A DNA stretch of 24,579 nucleotides from the NCBI GenBank assembly GCA_964530695.1, contig CAZGYQ010000051.1:1-24579 (forward strand), read 5' to 3'. Position numbers and translations under genes: made by a program. This DNA comes from VFBF01 sp964530695 (lineage in GTDB: Bacteria > Pseudomonadota > Alphaproteobacteria > Caulobacterales > Aquidulcibacteraceae). The notes under the pieces are model-generated. The model did not search any database. It was given only the letters and a program-made list of their open reading frames with translations, and had not been told where the DNA came from. Of the stretch, positions 1 through 9,232 are shown one piece after another (the stretch's first letter is position 1; every line of letters begins with the position of its first letter).

Positions 1-1031
<1,031 letters not shown>

Positions 1032-1070
1032 TGGTCGCCCTTCCGGTCGGCAGTGGAAAAATCAGCCGCT

Positions 1071-1099
1071 CTAATGGACTGGGCCGTCAGCGACGGCAA
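1071..1099 (-). promoter_or_regulatory. Possible promoter for sucC
   Basis: On the minus strand TTGCCG (1094-1099) is separated by exactly 17 bp from CATTAG (1071-1076), 40 bp before the sucC start codon. The -35 box matches well but the -10 box is weak, so this is a candidate only. It lies in the 110-bp gap between the MFS stop and the sucC start. Confidence 0.3.
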
Positions 1100-1141
1100 G
1101 AACCAACCCCGCTCCTGCGCCGGGCTGACGTAGAGACAGTC

Positions 1142-2377
1142 TCAGGGCGCGGGCGTGTCGTCCGCGCCGTACGCGAGGTCGGCGGCGGCGACGCTGGTGG
1201 CGGTGGCGGGCGCCATGGATTCCGTGCGGGTGGTTTCAGCCTGGCGCCGTTCGGTGCGCCGCAGCAGCATGAAGGCGACAAGCGCCGCGCCGGAGAGCCC
1301 CGCGAACCAGAACATCGCATTGCGGCCCGCCGCCTCCACGGCGAGCCCAAGAAGAAGCGGCCCCGCGATCGACCCCGCCGCCCACACGAAGAGCAGTCCC
1401 GACGCCGCCTGCGCGATGCGCCCCGGCTCCGCGCGATCGGCCATGTGCGCGACGGCGATGCCGTAGAACGAAAGCGCGCCCGCGCCCCACAGCGCAAACA
1501 GGACTGCCGCCGCCGCGAACCCCAGATGCGGACCGAACAGCGCCAGCGCGAACGCCGTCAGCGCCGCGAGCGCCGCCAGCCCGGCGATCACAAGGCGCCG
1601 GTCCACGCGATCGGAGAGCTTGCCCGCCGGCCATTGCAGGATCAGCGATCCCGCGAACGCCGCCGCCTGGAACGTCGTCGCCTGCGCGACGCCGAAATGC
1701 TCCATCGCGTAGAGCGGCGCAAGCGTCATGACGCCGGCGTTGACGAAGCCCGCGAAGAACGACGCCGTCACCGCCGCCGGCGCCACGTCGAACTGCTCGC
1801 GCAGCGCCAGCGGATGCGCCATCGGCGGCGCGGGTTGCGCCTTCGACGTGAGACTGATCGGCACGATCGCCAGCGCCTGCAGCGCACCGGCGATCATCAG
1901 CGGTCCGGCTGCGCCCGGAATGGCGCCGAACGCCAGGAACGGCCCGAGCGTGAGCGCGGCCTTCGTCAGCACCTGGTAGACGCCCATCACCCCGCCCCGC
2001 TCCTCGCGGGCGACGGAAATGCTCATCCAGCTGTCGACGGAAATGAACACGAAGGCGATGGCGAAGCCCATGATCCCGCGCAGCACGCCCCACGAGATCG
2101 CATCGTTGGCGCCTGCAAGGCACAGCGTCGACGCCGTCACGATCGCCGCCGCCGCCGCGAACACGCGGATGTGGCCCACGCGCGCGAGCATCATCGGCCC
2201 GTACCAGGCGCCGGCCATGAAGCCCGCCGAATACATCGCGCCGACGAAGCCGATGGCCGCGCCCTGAAGGCGGTCCGCGCTCATCGCCAGCGGCAGATAG
2301 ACGCCCATCAGCCCCTGCGCGAGCTGCAGGATGGTGATCGCCGCCACGAGCGACGCAATGTTGCGCAGGGATGTCAT
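1142..2377 (-). CDS. Major facilitator superfamily transporter (YcaD-like)
   Basis: This 411-residue protein has about twelve hydrophobic segments, as expected for an MFS permease. The first half has the helix run LVAAITILQLAQGLMGVYLP, then GFVGAMYSAGFMAGAWYGPM with the loop RVGHIRVF, which resembles the MFS loop 2-3 motif. A central cytoplasmic loop lies around residues 180-205 (KAQPAPPMAHPLALREQF). The second half contains LQWPAGKLSDRVDRR, the counterpart of the GxxxDRxGRR signature. The C-terminal ~35 residues are hydrophilic and Thr/Ala-rich. The architecture resembles YcaD-type permeases. No substrate can be read from the sequence. It is divergent from the DUF350 operon (111-bp shared gap) and sits upstream of sucC on the same strand. 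Confidence 0.88.
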   Translation of the reverse strand: MTSLRNIASLVAAITILQLAQGLMGVYLPLAMSADRLQGAAIGFVGAMYSAGFMAGAWYGPMMLARVGHIRVFAAAAAIVTASTLCLAGANDAISWGVLRGIMGFAIAFVFISVDSWMSISVAREERGGVMGVYQVLTKAALTLGPFLAFGAIPGAAGPLMIAGALQALAIVPISLTSKAQPAPPMAHPLALREQFDVAPAAVTASFFAGFVNAGVMTLAPLYAMEHFGVAQATTFQAAAFAGSLILQWPAGKLSDRVDRRLVIAGLAALAALTAFALALFGPHLGFAAAAVLFALWGAGALSFYGIAVAHMADRAEPGRIAQAASGLLFVWAAGSIAGPLLLGLAVEAAGRNAMFWFAGLSGAALVAFMLLRRTERRQAETTRTESMAPATATSVAAADLAYGADDTPAP

Positions 2378-2487
2378 CGCGCTGGTCCTAACGGGTCAGT
2401 CGCCGGCGAGATAGGCTGCAATTGCCACATCCGGCTCCGGACAAGATTGCGCAGCGCAGCGTTCCTGCCTAAATCTTATGGGATCTT

Positions 2488-2895
2488 GTGGGGGTCGTCT
2501 TGAACCAGAACGCGCTTTTGCTCTTTGCGCAGCACTTCGCCGTCGGCATTGGGCTGGCTGTGCTCTTCGTTCTGGCTTACAGCTCGGTCACGCCGCACAA
2601 AGAATTCAGACTTATCCGCGAGGGCAACATCGCGGCGGCGGTCGGCCTTGTCGGCGCCACCGTAGGGTTCGCCCTGCCGCTGAACCTCGTGCTGGCCGTT
2701 ACGGCCGATCCGGTTCAGGCCGCAATCTGGGGATTTATCGCACTCGTCATCCAGACACTCGCCCATTTCTGCGCACGCTTTGTGTTTCCGAAACTCTCCG
2801 AGCACATCACCGAGGGCCAGCTGGCGGCAGGCGTGGTGCAGGCAGGCGTCGGCATAGTCGTCGGCATGATTTCCGCCGCCGCCCTGACGCCGTGA
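2488..2895 (+). CDS. DUF350 inner-membrane protein (YjfL-like)
   Basis: The 135-residue protein is almost entirely hydrophobic, with four predicted membrane helices. The typical DUF350 segments are present: LAYSSVTPHKEFRLIREGN between helices 1 and 2, then AAAVGLVGATVGFALPL, and KLSEHITEGQLAAGVVQAG before the last helix. The start is uncertain. GTG at 2488 is listed. An in-frame TTG at 2500 follows a GGGGG run by 5 nt and would give an N-terminus MNQNALLLFAQHF of more usual family length. Its function is unknown. In Enterobacteria, yjfL (DUF350), yjfM (DUF1190) and yjfC (glutathionylspermidine-synthase-like) occur together, and the same three families occur here in the same order. The next gene starts 9 nt downstream, so co-transcription is likely. 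Confidence 0.88.
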   Translation: MGVVLNQNALLLFAQHFAVGIGLAVLFVLAYSSVTPHKEFRLIREGNIAAAVGLVGATVGFALPLNLVLAVTADPVQAAIWGFIALVIQTLAHFCARFVFPKLSEHITEGQLAAGVVQAGVGIVVGMISAAALTP

Positions 2896-2904
2896 GCCAT
2901 CGCC

Positions 2905-3282
2905 ATGGCTGAAGATCAATCGGACTGGAAATCAAGCGCCGTTGTGCTGGCGCTCATGGGCGCCGGCTTGGGTCTCTCCCATTGCAGTCAGCCGGAGTAT
3001 CGGCGCAACGGCTACGCCAGCGCGGCCGAGTGCATGAAGGACTACAGCCCACAGCAGTGCCAAGCCTCGAAAGGCTATGACGCCAACGGCTACTATACCG
3101 GCCATCATGGCAGTTATTTCGGCCCGTGGTATCAGCGGGGCGCGACCGCATCCGATGGAAATCCGGGACCCGGGCGAACGGCGCTGAACGGCGTGTCGCA
3201 AGCCGCAAGCCCCTCGATGTCGACGACCCAACGGGGCGGCTTCGGCGGCACCGGACGCTCCAGCGGCTATCGCGGCGGATGA
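2905..3282 (+). CDS. DUF1190 / YgiB-YjfM family protein
   Basis: The 125-residue protein has an N-terminal hydrophobic stretch (SSAVVLALMGAGLGL, about residues 10-24) followed by His-Cys, so it may be membrane-anchored. I see no strict lipobox. The central YASAAECMKDYSPQQCQASK repeats the paired-Cys pattern of YgiB (DCVAEFGEGQCQQA). The C-terminus, TTQRGGFGGTGRSSGYRGG, matches the RGGFG...S...GG ending of YgiB/YjfM. The function is unknown. The stop codon overlaps the start of the glutathionylspermidine-synthase-like gene (ATGA at 3279-3282), which indicates translational coupling. It is the middle gene of the yjfLMC-like operon. Confidence 0.85.
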   Translation: MAEDQSDWKSSAVVLALMGAGLGLSHCSQPEYRRNGYASAAECMKDYSPQQCQASKGYDANGYYTGHHGSYFGPWYQRGATASDGNPGPGRTALNGVSQAASPSMSTTQRGGFGGTGRSSGYRGG

Positions 3283-4418
3283 AACGCCTTGCCGTCCCGC
3301 CGCGCGCCAACTGGCAAGCGGAGATGGAAGCAATCGAGTTCTTCGGCTGGCGGCGGGATGACGGCAGCGCCTACTGGGTGGAAGACGCGTGCTTCGAGCT
3401 TTCGGAAGACGAAGTGGAGGTGCTGCACGAAGCGGCGACCGTCTGCGAGAGACTCGTCAACGAAGCCGTCGCGCGCGCGATCGGCGATCGTGCGCACCTC
3501 GCGCGCCTCGGGCTCGACAATCGTCTCGCCACTCTCGCTCAAGTGAGCTGGCGACGCGGCGATCCCACGCTCTACGGCCGCTTCGACTTTGCGTGGGGCG
3601 GCGTCGGGCCGCCGAAACTGCTGGAATACAACGCCGATACGCCGACCGCCCTCTACGAGGCCGCCGTCGTTCAATGGCGCTGGCTCAATGAGCGCGACCC
3701 GGGCGCAGACCAGTACAACGCCATTCACGAGCGCCTCATCGATGCCTGGCGCGCGCTTTCTCCTGCCATTGCGAAGGGCGGACGCCTGCATCTTTCCAGC
3801 ATGCGTGACGACGTCGATGACGCCACAACGACCGCCTACCTCGCCGATTGCGCCAAGCAGGCCGGTATCGAAACCCAACTGATCGATATCGCCGGCATCG
3901 GGTTGAAGGGGCGGTTGCTCGTTGATCTGGACGACCGCCCGATCACGCATCTGTTCAAACTCTATCCGTGGGAGTGGCTCACCGCGGAGGAGGATGCATT
4001 CGCGGCTGCGTTACTGGCGACCGATATTGGCGTATTGGAACCGCCATGGCGCGTGGCGGCGGCATCGAAGGGCCTGCTCGTCGATCTCTGGAACGCAACG
4101 CCGGATTGCCCCTATCTCCTGCCCGCCTCCTGGCGCGAGGGAGATATCGCCGGGGACCGGGTCGGCAAGGCGATTCTAGGGCGCGAGGGCGCGAACATTC
4201 GCACGCATTTCGGCGGGGTCCGCGCGGAGACTGACGGCCCATTCGTCGGTCAATCCACCGTGTGGCAGGCGCGCGCGACGATGCCGGCCTTTGACGGCCG
4301 CACACCGGTATTTGGCGTCTGGACCGTCGCGGGCGAACCGTGCGGACTTGGAATTCGCGAAGACACCAACCAGATCACCGGACGCGGCGCCTGGTTCATC
4401 CCGCACCGGATGGCGTGA
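3279..4418 (+). CDS. Glutathionylspermidine synthase-like ATP-grasp ligase (YgiC/YjfC family)
   Basis: The 379-residue protein (E. coli YgiC is of similar length) is the C-N ligase domain of the glutathionylspermidine synthase family without the amidase half. Diagnostic stretches are GPPKLLEYNADTPTALYEAA (about residues 110-129), LFKLYPWEWL, GVLEPPWRVAAASKG, LLPASW, LGREGANIRTHFGG and, near the C-terminus, FGVWTVAGEPCGLGIREDTN with ITGRGAWFIPH. The chosen ATG overlaps the preceding stop codon. An upstream in-frame ATG at 3126 would lie inside the DUF1190 gene. By family it should form an ATP-dependent amide bond, but the true substrates of YgiC/YjfC proteins are not settled. It converges with a GST gene only 3 nt away, though a functional link through glutathione is speculation. 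Confidence 0.92.
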   Translation: MKRLAVPPRANWQAEMEAIEFFGWRRDDGSAYWVEDACFELSEDEVEVLHEAATVCERLVNEAVARAIGDRAHLARLGLDNRLATLAQVSWRRGDPTLYGRFDFAWGGVGPPKLLEYNADTPTALYEAAVVQWRWLNERDPGADQYNAIHERLIDAWRALSPAIAKGGRLHLSSMRDDVDDATTTAYLADCAKQAGIETQLIDIAGIGLKGRLLVDLDDRPITHLFKLYPWEWLTAEEDAFAAALLATDIGVLEPPWRVAAASKGLLVDLWNATPDCPYLLPASWREGDIAGDRVGKAILGREGANIRTHFGGVRAETDGPFVGQSTVWQARATMPAFDGRTPVFGVWTVAGEPCGLGIREDTNQITGRGAWFIPHRMA

Positions 4419-4421
4419 CCG

Positions 4422-5039
4422 TCAGGCCGCCGCCGTCACGCTTGGGCGCGCGGCCATGCGGGCATACCAGGCGGCGAGGTTCCTGTTCGCGGGATCGAGC
4501 GGCTGGCCCACCTGGGCGCCGAACTCGAGGAACGAAAACAGCATAATGTCGGCGAGCGAGATCTTCGGTCCGGCGATGAAGTCGCGGCCGGCGATGAGGC
4601 CGTCGAGCCAGGCGAGGCGGCTGCGCGCGATCTGCTTGAGATCGTCGGCCGCGGCGGGAATGCAGTGCAGACGATCCTTGAACAGCGGCAGACCCTCGGC
4701 GAAGCGGAAGCCGTTGGTCATCGGTTCGCAGATGTTGAGGTCCACGCGGCGCGTCCACATGCGTACGTTCGCGCGCTCTTCCGGCGTCGCGCCGATCAGT
4801 GCGGGCGCCGGGCGCTTCTCTTCGAGGTATTCGCAGATGGCGGTGATCTCGGCGAGCATGGTCCCGTCATCGAGTTCAAGCGTCGGCAGCTGGCCCGCCG
4901 GATTGCGCGCGGTGTGCGCGGGGCCACGGTTCTCGTTCGCCATGATGTCGACGGTCACGAGCGGCAGCGTGACGCCCTTCTCGGCCATGAACAGGCGCAC
5001 GACGCGCGGATTGGGTCCGAGACCAGTGTAGAGTTTCAT
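4422..5039 (-). CDS. Glutathione S-transferase family protein
   Basis: The 205-residue protein has the classic two-domain GST layout. The N-terminal thioredoxin-like domain starts MKLYTGLGPNPRVVRLFMAE and carries the cis-Pro and glutathione-binding segment NPAGQLPTLELDDG followed by LAEITAICEYLEE (residues ~47-75). The C-terminal helical domain carries FIAGPKISLADIMLFSFLEF, the conserved GST N-capping motif. The usual N-terminal Ser/Cys/Tyr of the active site is not obvious: the segment reads GLGPNPR, with Thr5 and Tyr4 as the only nearby hydroxyls. The catalytic class is therefore unclear. It is cytoplasmic. A 73-nt gap separates it from the upstream chemotaxis receptor on the same strand. 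Confidence 0.93.
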   Translation of the reverse strand: MKLYTGLGPNPRVVRLFMAEKGVTLPLVTVDIMANENRGPAHTARNPAGQLPTLELDDGTMLAEITAICEYLEEKRPAPALIGATPEERANVRMWTRRVDLNICEPMTNGFRFAEGLPLFKDRLHCIPAAADDLKQIARSRLAWLDGLIAGRDFIAGPKISLADIMLFSFLEFGAQVGQPLDPANRNLAAWYARMAARPSVTAAA

Positions 5040-5112
5040 CGCGCGTTTCTCCGTCGAGTATCGGCGTCAGCCAATACGCAACGCGCCGTTCACGCAACCC
5101 CGCGCACGGCGA

Positions 5113-7014
5113 TCAGCTGGCCCTGCGCAACGGCGCGGCGGCGCCTGCGGAGGCCTCGCCGACCTTGAACTGCCGCACCATGGACGCCAGCGAGCCTGCC
5201 TCTCCCGCAAGGGAATGGCTGGCGGCGGTCGATTGTTCGACCATCGCGGCGTTCTGCTGGGTGATCTGGTCCATCTGGTTCACCGAGATGCTGACCTCGG
5301 CCACGGCGCGCGCCTCCTCCTCGGCGGACGCCGCGACGGTTTTCACGAGGCCGCCGATTTCCCTGACCCGCCCGGCGATCCGCTCCAGCGCGTCGGCGGT
5401 GCGCCCGACGAGCTTGACGCCTGTGCCCACATCCGTGGTGCTGGTGTTGATCAGGTTCTTGATGTCCTTGGCGGCTTCCGATGAACGCTGCGCGAGCGCG
5501 CGCACTTCGGTGGCCACGACCGCAAAGCCGCGCCCGGCCTCGCCGGCCCGTGCCGCTTCGACGCCGGCGTTGAGCGCGAGCAGGTTCGTCTGGAATGCAA
5601 TCTCGTCGATGACGCCGAGAATGCGGGCGATCTCAAGCGAGGACTTCTCGATCTTCGACATCGCCTCGATCGTGTCCTTGAGAACCACGCCGCTCTCCGC
5701 CGCCTCTTCCCCGGCGGAGGTCGCGACCGCGCTCATTGTCCTGGCGTTCTCGGCGTTGGCCTTCACCGTCGCCGTGATCTCCTCCAGCGCGGCGGCGGTC
5801 TCTTCGAGGCCGGCCGCCTGCTGCTCGGTGCGTCGGGAGAGATCGTCGGCGGCGGAAGTGATCTCGCCAGCCGTACCGTGCATGCCGTCGGTCGCGGCGA
5901 GGATCGACGCCATCGTCTGCTCAAGACGCTGGGCGGCGTGATTGAAGTCCATCCGGATGGATTTGAACTGAGGCGGGAGGTGATCCTTCATCCGGTGGCG
6001 CAGATCGCCCTCGAAGAGCTTGGTGAGCCCCTCCTTCACCTGCGTGACGACAAACGCAAGCTCGTCCGCCGCCGTGATCCTGGCGGCTTCCGCCCGCGCG
6101 CGCTCGGCCTCGGCGGCGGCGCGCTCCACGGCGGCCAGCGATTCGATGCGCTCCTTCTCATCCGCCGCATCGCGGAAGGCGACGAGCGCGCGGGCCAGAT
6201 CGCCGATCTCATCCTTGCGGTCTGCGCCATCGAGACGCACCGACTTGTCGCCATGCGCCAGAGCATTGAGCGCGCCGATGGATTGCCCCAACGGCGACAG
6301 GAGTCTCCGCTGCGTCATGACGAGAATGGCAAACCCGAGCGCGGCGATGGCGAAGGCCGTGGCCAGCTGGATGATGACGTTGTGCTGCTGCTTTGACAGG
6401 TAGGCCGCTTCCGCATTGTGGTCCCGCGATTCCAGCGTCTCCACATAGGTGTCGAACGCCTTGTCCAGCCCCAAAATGCTTTCATGCAGCCGCTCGGCGG
6501 AGGCGTCGAACTGACCCATCATCCTGTTGCCGGAGGCGGGGCCGCCGGCGACATAGAGCCGGGCCATCCGCTGGCCGGTTTCATAGTAGACTGGAAAATC
6601 CGCCGTCGCGTGGTGCAACGCCACGACCAGGTCCTTCGCGTCGCGGCGTTGCGCGATTTCCTCGAACGCCTGGACATCCTTCCGGAACAGCTCCGCGTGC
6701 GCCGCGGCTTCCGAAAAGCCGTCGTCGAGACCATCCAGGGCGCGCGTGGCTGAAACGTCGCTCAGATACTGCTGCACCTGGGCCGTCTGATACTTCAAAT
6801 CGGCATGCAGGCTGACAAGCTGGTGCAAGTCCTTCGCCTCGGCATCGTCGCGCTCGTTCTTCTCGGCGCGCTCTCGCATCAGGTCGAACATGCCGACGGC
6901 GGACCAGCCCGCACCCGCGACGCTGATGCCCATCAGAAGGAAGATCGCATTGCGCGTAAACTTCGCGATCGGACCAGCTGCTCCAGATTTTTCACCAATC
7001 CTGGCCACCGACAT
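5113..7014 (-). CDS. Methyl-accepting chemotaxis protein (transmembrane receptor)
   Basis: This is a 633-residue receptor. The start at 7014 (MSVARIGEKSG) is preferred over an ATG 69 nt upstream because a strong GGGAAGGG ribosome-binding site lies 8-9 nt before it. A first membrane helix (~22-43) is followed by a mostly helical periplasmic sensor domain of ~165 residues. The second helix is ~213-234 (VIIQLATAFAIAALGFAILV), followed by HAMP at ~235-285 (LLSPLGQSIGALNALAHGDK). The long coiled-coil signalling domain occupies ~380-620 and includes the nearly invariant hairpin tip DEIAFQTNLLALNAGVEAAR and GRGFAVVATEVRALAQRS. It would couple to CheW/CheA and alter flagellar behaviour. The ligand is unknown. 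There is no C-terminal CheR/CheB-binding pentapeptide, and no che genes are nearby, so it is an orphan receptor locus. Confidence 0.96.
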   Translation of the reverse strand: MSVARIGEKSGAAGPIAKFTRNAIFLLMGISVAGAGWSAVGMFDLMRERAEKNERDDAEAKDLHQLVSLHADLKYQTAQVQQYLSDVSATRALDGLDDGFSEAAAHAELFRKDVQAFEEIAQRRDAKDLVVALHHATADFPVYYETGQRMARLYVAGGPASGNRMMGQFDASAERLHESILGLDKAFDTYVETLESRDHNAEAAYLSKQQHNVIIQLATAFAIAALGFAILVMTQRRLLSPLGQSIGALNALAHGDKSVRLDGADRKDEIGDLARALVAFRDAADEKERIESLAAVERAAAEAERARAEAARITAADELAFVVTQVKEGLTKLFEGDLRHRMKDHLPPQFKSIRMDFNHAAQRLEQTMASILAATDGMHGTAGEITSAADDLSRRTEQQAAGLEETAAALEEITATVKANAENARTMSAVATSAGEEAAESGVVLKDTIEAMSKIEKSSLEIARILGVIDEIAFQTNLLALNAGVEAARAGEAGRGFAVVATEVRALAQRSSEAAKDIKNLINTSTTDVGTGVKLVGRTADALERIAGRVREIGGLVKTVAASAEEEARAVAEVSISVNQMDQITQQNAAMVEQSTAASHSLAGEAGSLASMVRQFKVGEASAGAAAPLRRAS

Positions 7015-7120
7015 TCGCACAACCCTTCCCAGATGCAGGCGCACTGCCGTGATGAGCCCGCGCCGCCTGCTTCGCCGCATCACGGGCGGAAGCTGACCGG
7101 ATTGGGTAAACGAACCATGC

Positions 7121-7145
7121 TTGGGCCCCGGGTCGAGCGGCCCAA
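7121..7145 (-). terminator. Inverted repeat, possible weak terminator after the DUF2306 gene
   Basis: TTGGGCC (7121-7127) pairs perfectly with GGCCCAA (7139-7145) across an 11-nt loop. It lies 26 nt beyond the DUF2306 stop codon on the minus strand. No uridine tract follows, so intrinsic termination is doubtful. Confidence 0.3.
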
Positions 7146-7171
7146 TGCGGGACGGTCCCGGGCGAACCGTG

Positions 7172-7717
7172 TCAGCCGAGGAACACGTCCCACATCAGCC
7201 GGCCCGGCAGGAAGGTCGCCAGGCCGGCGATCACCAGCCCGCCGGTGAACAGCCCCGTCATCATCCGCCGGTGCGTCTCCACCTTGCGATTGCGGATCGC
7301 CAAGATCGCCATCGGCAGCGCGATGATCGTCCAGCCGGACAGGAGGTGGATCAGGCTCATGCGATCGCCGTTGAGGCCCTGGAGGAAGAGCGAGCTGACC
7401 GCCGCGGTCGCCATCGCGACCACCCACGTCCAGCCGAGCGCCTTGTGCAACACCCGCCCCTTCGGTCGCGACAGGATCACGATTCCCACGACGAGCGCCG
7501 TGAGCGCCGAGAAGATGTGCGTGAGCAGCGTGGGCGATTGCATTGCGAGCAGGTGCAGGTCCGGCGCCTTCAGCCGGACCTGCGCCCGCCCCAGCGCGTC
7601 CGACAGGTCGCCCGGGCTGAGCGCGATCAGCGCGGCGACCCCTCCGGCGACGGCCAGGGCGCCTCCTACCCGCAAGGCGGTCGGCAGGAGGGCGGGCTTG
7701 TCGGCGAGGGTGTTCAT
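7172..7717 (-). CDS. DUF2306 family membrane protein
   Basis: The 181-residue protein starts at the ATG at 7715-7717, 7 nt after a GGAG site. An earlier in-frame ATG at 7837 would run into the divergent gene. It has five hydrophobic segments: RVGGALAVAGGVAALIAL, LTHIFSALTALVVGIVIL, KALGWTWVVAMATAAVSSLF, LIHLLSGWTIIALPMAILAI and MTGLFTGGLVIAGLATFLPG. The conserved H(K)xLGWxW and HRRMM residues are typical of DUF2306 proteins, which have no established function. The gene is divergent from the LytTR-domain regulator with only 65 bp between start codons. Regulation of this protein by the neighbour is a reasonable guess. Confidence 0.85.
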   Translation of the reverse strand: MNTLADKPALLPTALRVGGALAVAGGVAALIALSPGDLSDALGRAQVRLKAPDLHLLAMQSPTLLTHIFSALTALVVGIVILSRPKGRVLHKALGWTWVVAMATAAVSSLFLQGLNGDRMSLIHLLSGWTIIALPMAILAIRNRKVETHRRMMTGLFTGGLVIAGLATFLPGRLMWDVFLG

Positions 7718-7782
7718 CGGGCATCTCCGTGGGCGTTGATCGCCCCCTTCCTGCCCGCAGCCCCGGATGAGCGCTCGCCCGC

Positions 7783-8589
7783 ATGCGTGAACCGACCGAC
7801 AAATCCCGTGAGCCGCATGGGTTCGCCGTTCGCGCATCGCGAACGGTCGCGGAGCTGGCGCAGGCGCACGGACGCACCGCGACCATCGCCATCGGCGCTG
7901 GCGTGTTCATGGCCGTGGTCGGCGCGTTCGGCTTCTCCGGCGAGCCGCTCTGGGTCCGGCTTGTCTACTGGATCGGCGTGCTGCTCGCGGGAACGATCAT
8001 GGGCGCGATCGTCAGCACGGTGGTCGAGCGTCGGCCAAAGTTCGGCGAGAAGCCGTTCCGGTTGTGGGCGCTCGCCACGCTGCTGATTTCGATCCCGACC
8101 ACGCTGATCGTCTGGGTTGCGACCGCCGTTGCGTTCGCGCGTCCGCGCGTGCTGCACGAACTCCCCTATTTCTTCGGCGCGGTGCTGACCGTGTCCGGCG
8201 CGATGACCGCGATCAACATGATCGCCAACAGGCCAGGCCCCGCCACCCATGCGCCGCCGGACGGTGCGCCGCCGCGGATCCGCTTCATGGAGCGCCTGCC
8301 GCCGAAGCTGATGGGCGCGGCCATCCACGCCGTCTCGGCCGAGGACCACTATCTGCGGCTGCACACCTCGAAGGGTTCCGACCTCATCCTCATGCGCCTC
8401 GCCGACGCGATCGTGGAGCTCGAGGGCCTCGAAGGCGCGCAGGTGCACCGCTCCTGGTGGGTGGCGCGCGATGCGGTGAAGGACGTCAGGCGCGACGGCG
8501 CGCGCGTCAGCCTCCTGCTGCCGGATGGCGGCGAGGCGCCGGTGAGCCGGCCGAACGTCAAGGCGCTGCGGGACGCGGGCTGGATCTGA
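7783..8589 (+). CDS. Membrane-bound LytTR-domain transcriptional regulator
   Basis: The 268-residue protein has four membrane helices between residues ~33 and ~150 (IAIGAGVFMAVVGAFGF, LVYWIGVLLAGTIMGAIV, LATLLISIPTTLIVWVATAV and FFGAVLTVSGAMTAINMIA). A Pro-rich linker and a C-terminal LytTR DNA-binding domain (~175-268) follow. The LytTR signature is AIHAVSAEDHYLRLHTSKG, then QVHRSWWVARDAVKDV and the closing VSRPNVKALRDAGWI. Such proteins bind direct repeats near their own promoters and respond to signals in the membrane, without a receiver domain. The last 24 bases of its reading frame, just before the stop codon, recur almost identically at 10013-10036, bracketing the Rhs islet. It is divergent from the DUF2306 gene. 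Confidence 0.92.
   Translation: MREPTDKSREPHGFAVRASRTVAELAQAHGRTATIAIGAGVFMAVVGAFGFSGEPLWVRLVYWIGVLLAGTIMGAIVSTVVERRPKFGEKPFRLWALATLLISIPTTLIVWVATAVAFARPRVLHELPYFFGAVLTVSGAMTAINMIANRPGPATHAPPDGAPPRIRFMERLPPKLMGAAIHAVSAEDHYLRLHTSKGSDLILMRLADAIVELEGLEGAQVHRSWWVARDAVKDVRRDGARVSLLLPDGGEAPVSRPNVKALRDAGWI
8564..8587 (+). repeat. 24-bp direct repeat, left copy (3' end of LytTR gene)
   Basis: These bases encode the last eight residues of the LytTR regulator (ALRDAGWI, up to the stop). They match 10013-10036 in the same orientation at 23 of 24 positions. The two copies bracket the low-GC Rhs/immunity islet. The copy could be a target-site or att-like duplication, or the remnant of a duplicated LytTR gene end. 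Confidence 0.8.
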
Positions 8590-8606
8590 AGCGCACGCGG
8601 GCTGGT

Positions 8607-8765
8607 TCAGTACAGCGGATCATTTGCGACGTACATGTACAGGTTTGGATCGTCCTTGGTCCCTATGGGGTCAGTTTGCAGGAATGGTCCCGCGCGCACG
8701 TCGTAGCGGCGCCGATGGGCGGCAATGTTGCGTAATGCGCCTGGATCGCGGCGTCGTAGGCATGA
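8607..8765 (-). pseudogene. Rhs core C-terminal fragment, remnant 1
   Basis: On the minus strand an open stretch encodes RYDVRAGPFLQTDPIG, then TKDDPNLYMYVANDPLY and a TGA stop at 8607-8609. This is the conserved end of the Rhs/YD-repeat associated core, normally xRYYxPxxGRFxxxDPIG...NxYxYxxNxPxxxxDPxG. The frame stops just before the position of the usual DPxGL signature, and no β-cage repeats precede it. It is an isolated piece of a former rhs gene. It aligns over about 160 bp with remnant 2 at 9825-9978 in the same orientation. The flanking sequence to 8844 contains no gene I can support. Confidence 0.8.
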
Positions 8766-8844
8766 GGGACGGACTCTCGATGGCGGACGCCACCCGTTCC
8801 AAATGCGTGGGCATGCTTTTCATGCTTTTCGGCTTTTACAGCTT

Positions 8845-9222
8845 TTACAAACCAGCTTGAAGTTTATCACAATGCTGTTGAGCTTCGGCGCGTGTAAAAT
8901 ACAAAACTCCTCCACGGGCCACTCGGCCATCGAACATCATGTTCGGTTGAATGCGGCCGCCGGATCGCTCCGGCAAGTCGGAGCGGGCGACACTTAGGTA
9001 TGGATCGTGCTCTGGCAGCTGAAGTGACTTTATGTTGCCGGACTTGCTCCAAAACCGCGCCCTGTAGATCACGCCTCGTGAGAAGTCGCCACCATCGTTG
9101 GAGGCCTTCAATAGGACATTCAGGCTGAACCCTTCCGCCAGCGGCTCAGCGTATCCATCGACGTAGGATAGCTCGACAACTTCGCACGGTGAGACGTAAT
9201 CCACTGCCATATAGTACATCAT
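8845..9222 (-). CDS. Probable immunity protein of the Rhs C-terminal toxin
   Basis: The 125-residue hypothetical protein begins MMYYMAVDYVSPCEVVELSY. The start at 9222 is supported by GAGG placed 8 nt before the ATG. That GAGG lies immediately after the stop codon of the upstream toxin-like frame (9233-9235), so the two are likely translationally coupled. Later segments include EGFSLNVLLKASNDGGDFSR, YRARFWSKSGNIKSLQLPEH and GGVLYFTRAEAQQHCDKLQ. I recognise no domain. The small size, position directly behind an Rhs tip, and base composition close to 50% GC (far below the neighbours) fit a cognate immunity gene. This assignment is contextual, not by homology. Confidence 0.6.
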   Translation of the reverse strand: MMYYMAVDYVSPCEVVELSYVDGYAEPLAEGFSLNVLLKASNDGGDFSRGVIYRARFWSKSGNIKSLQLPEHDPYLSVARSDLPERSGGRIQPNMMFDGRVARGGVLYFTRAEAQQHCDKLQAGL

Positions 9223-9232
9223 GTCAGCTACC

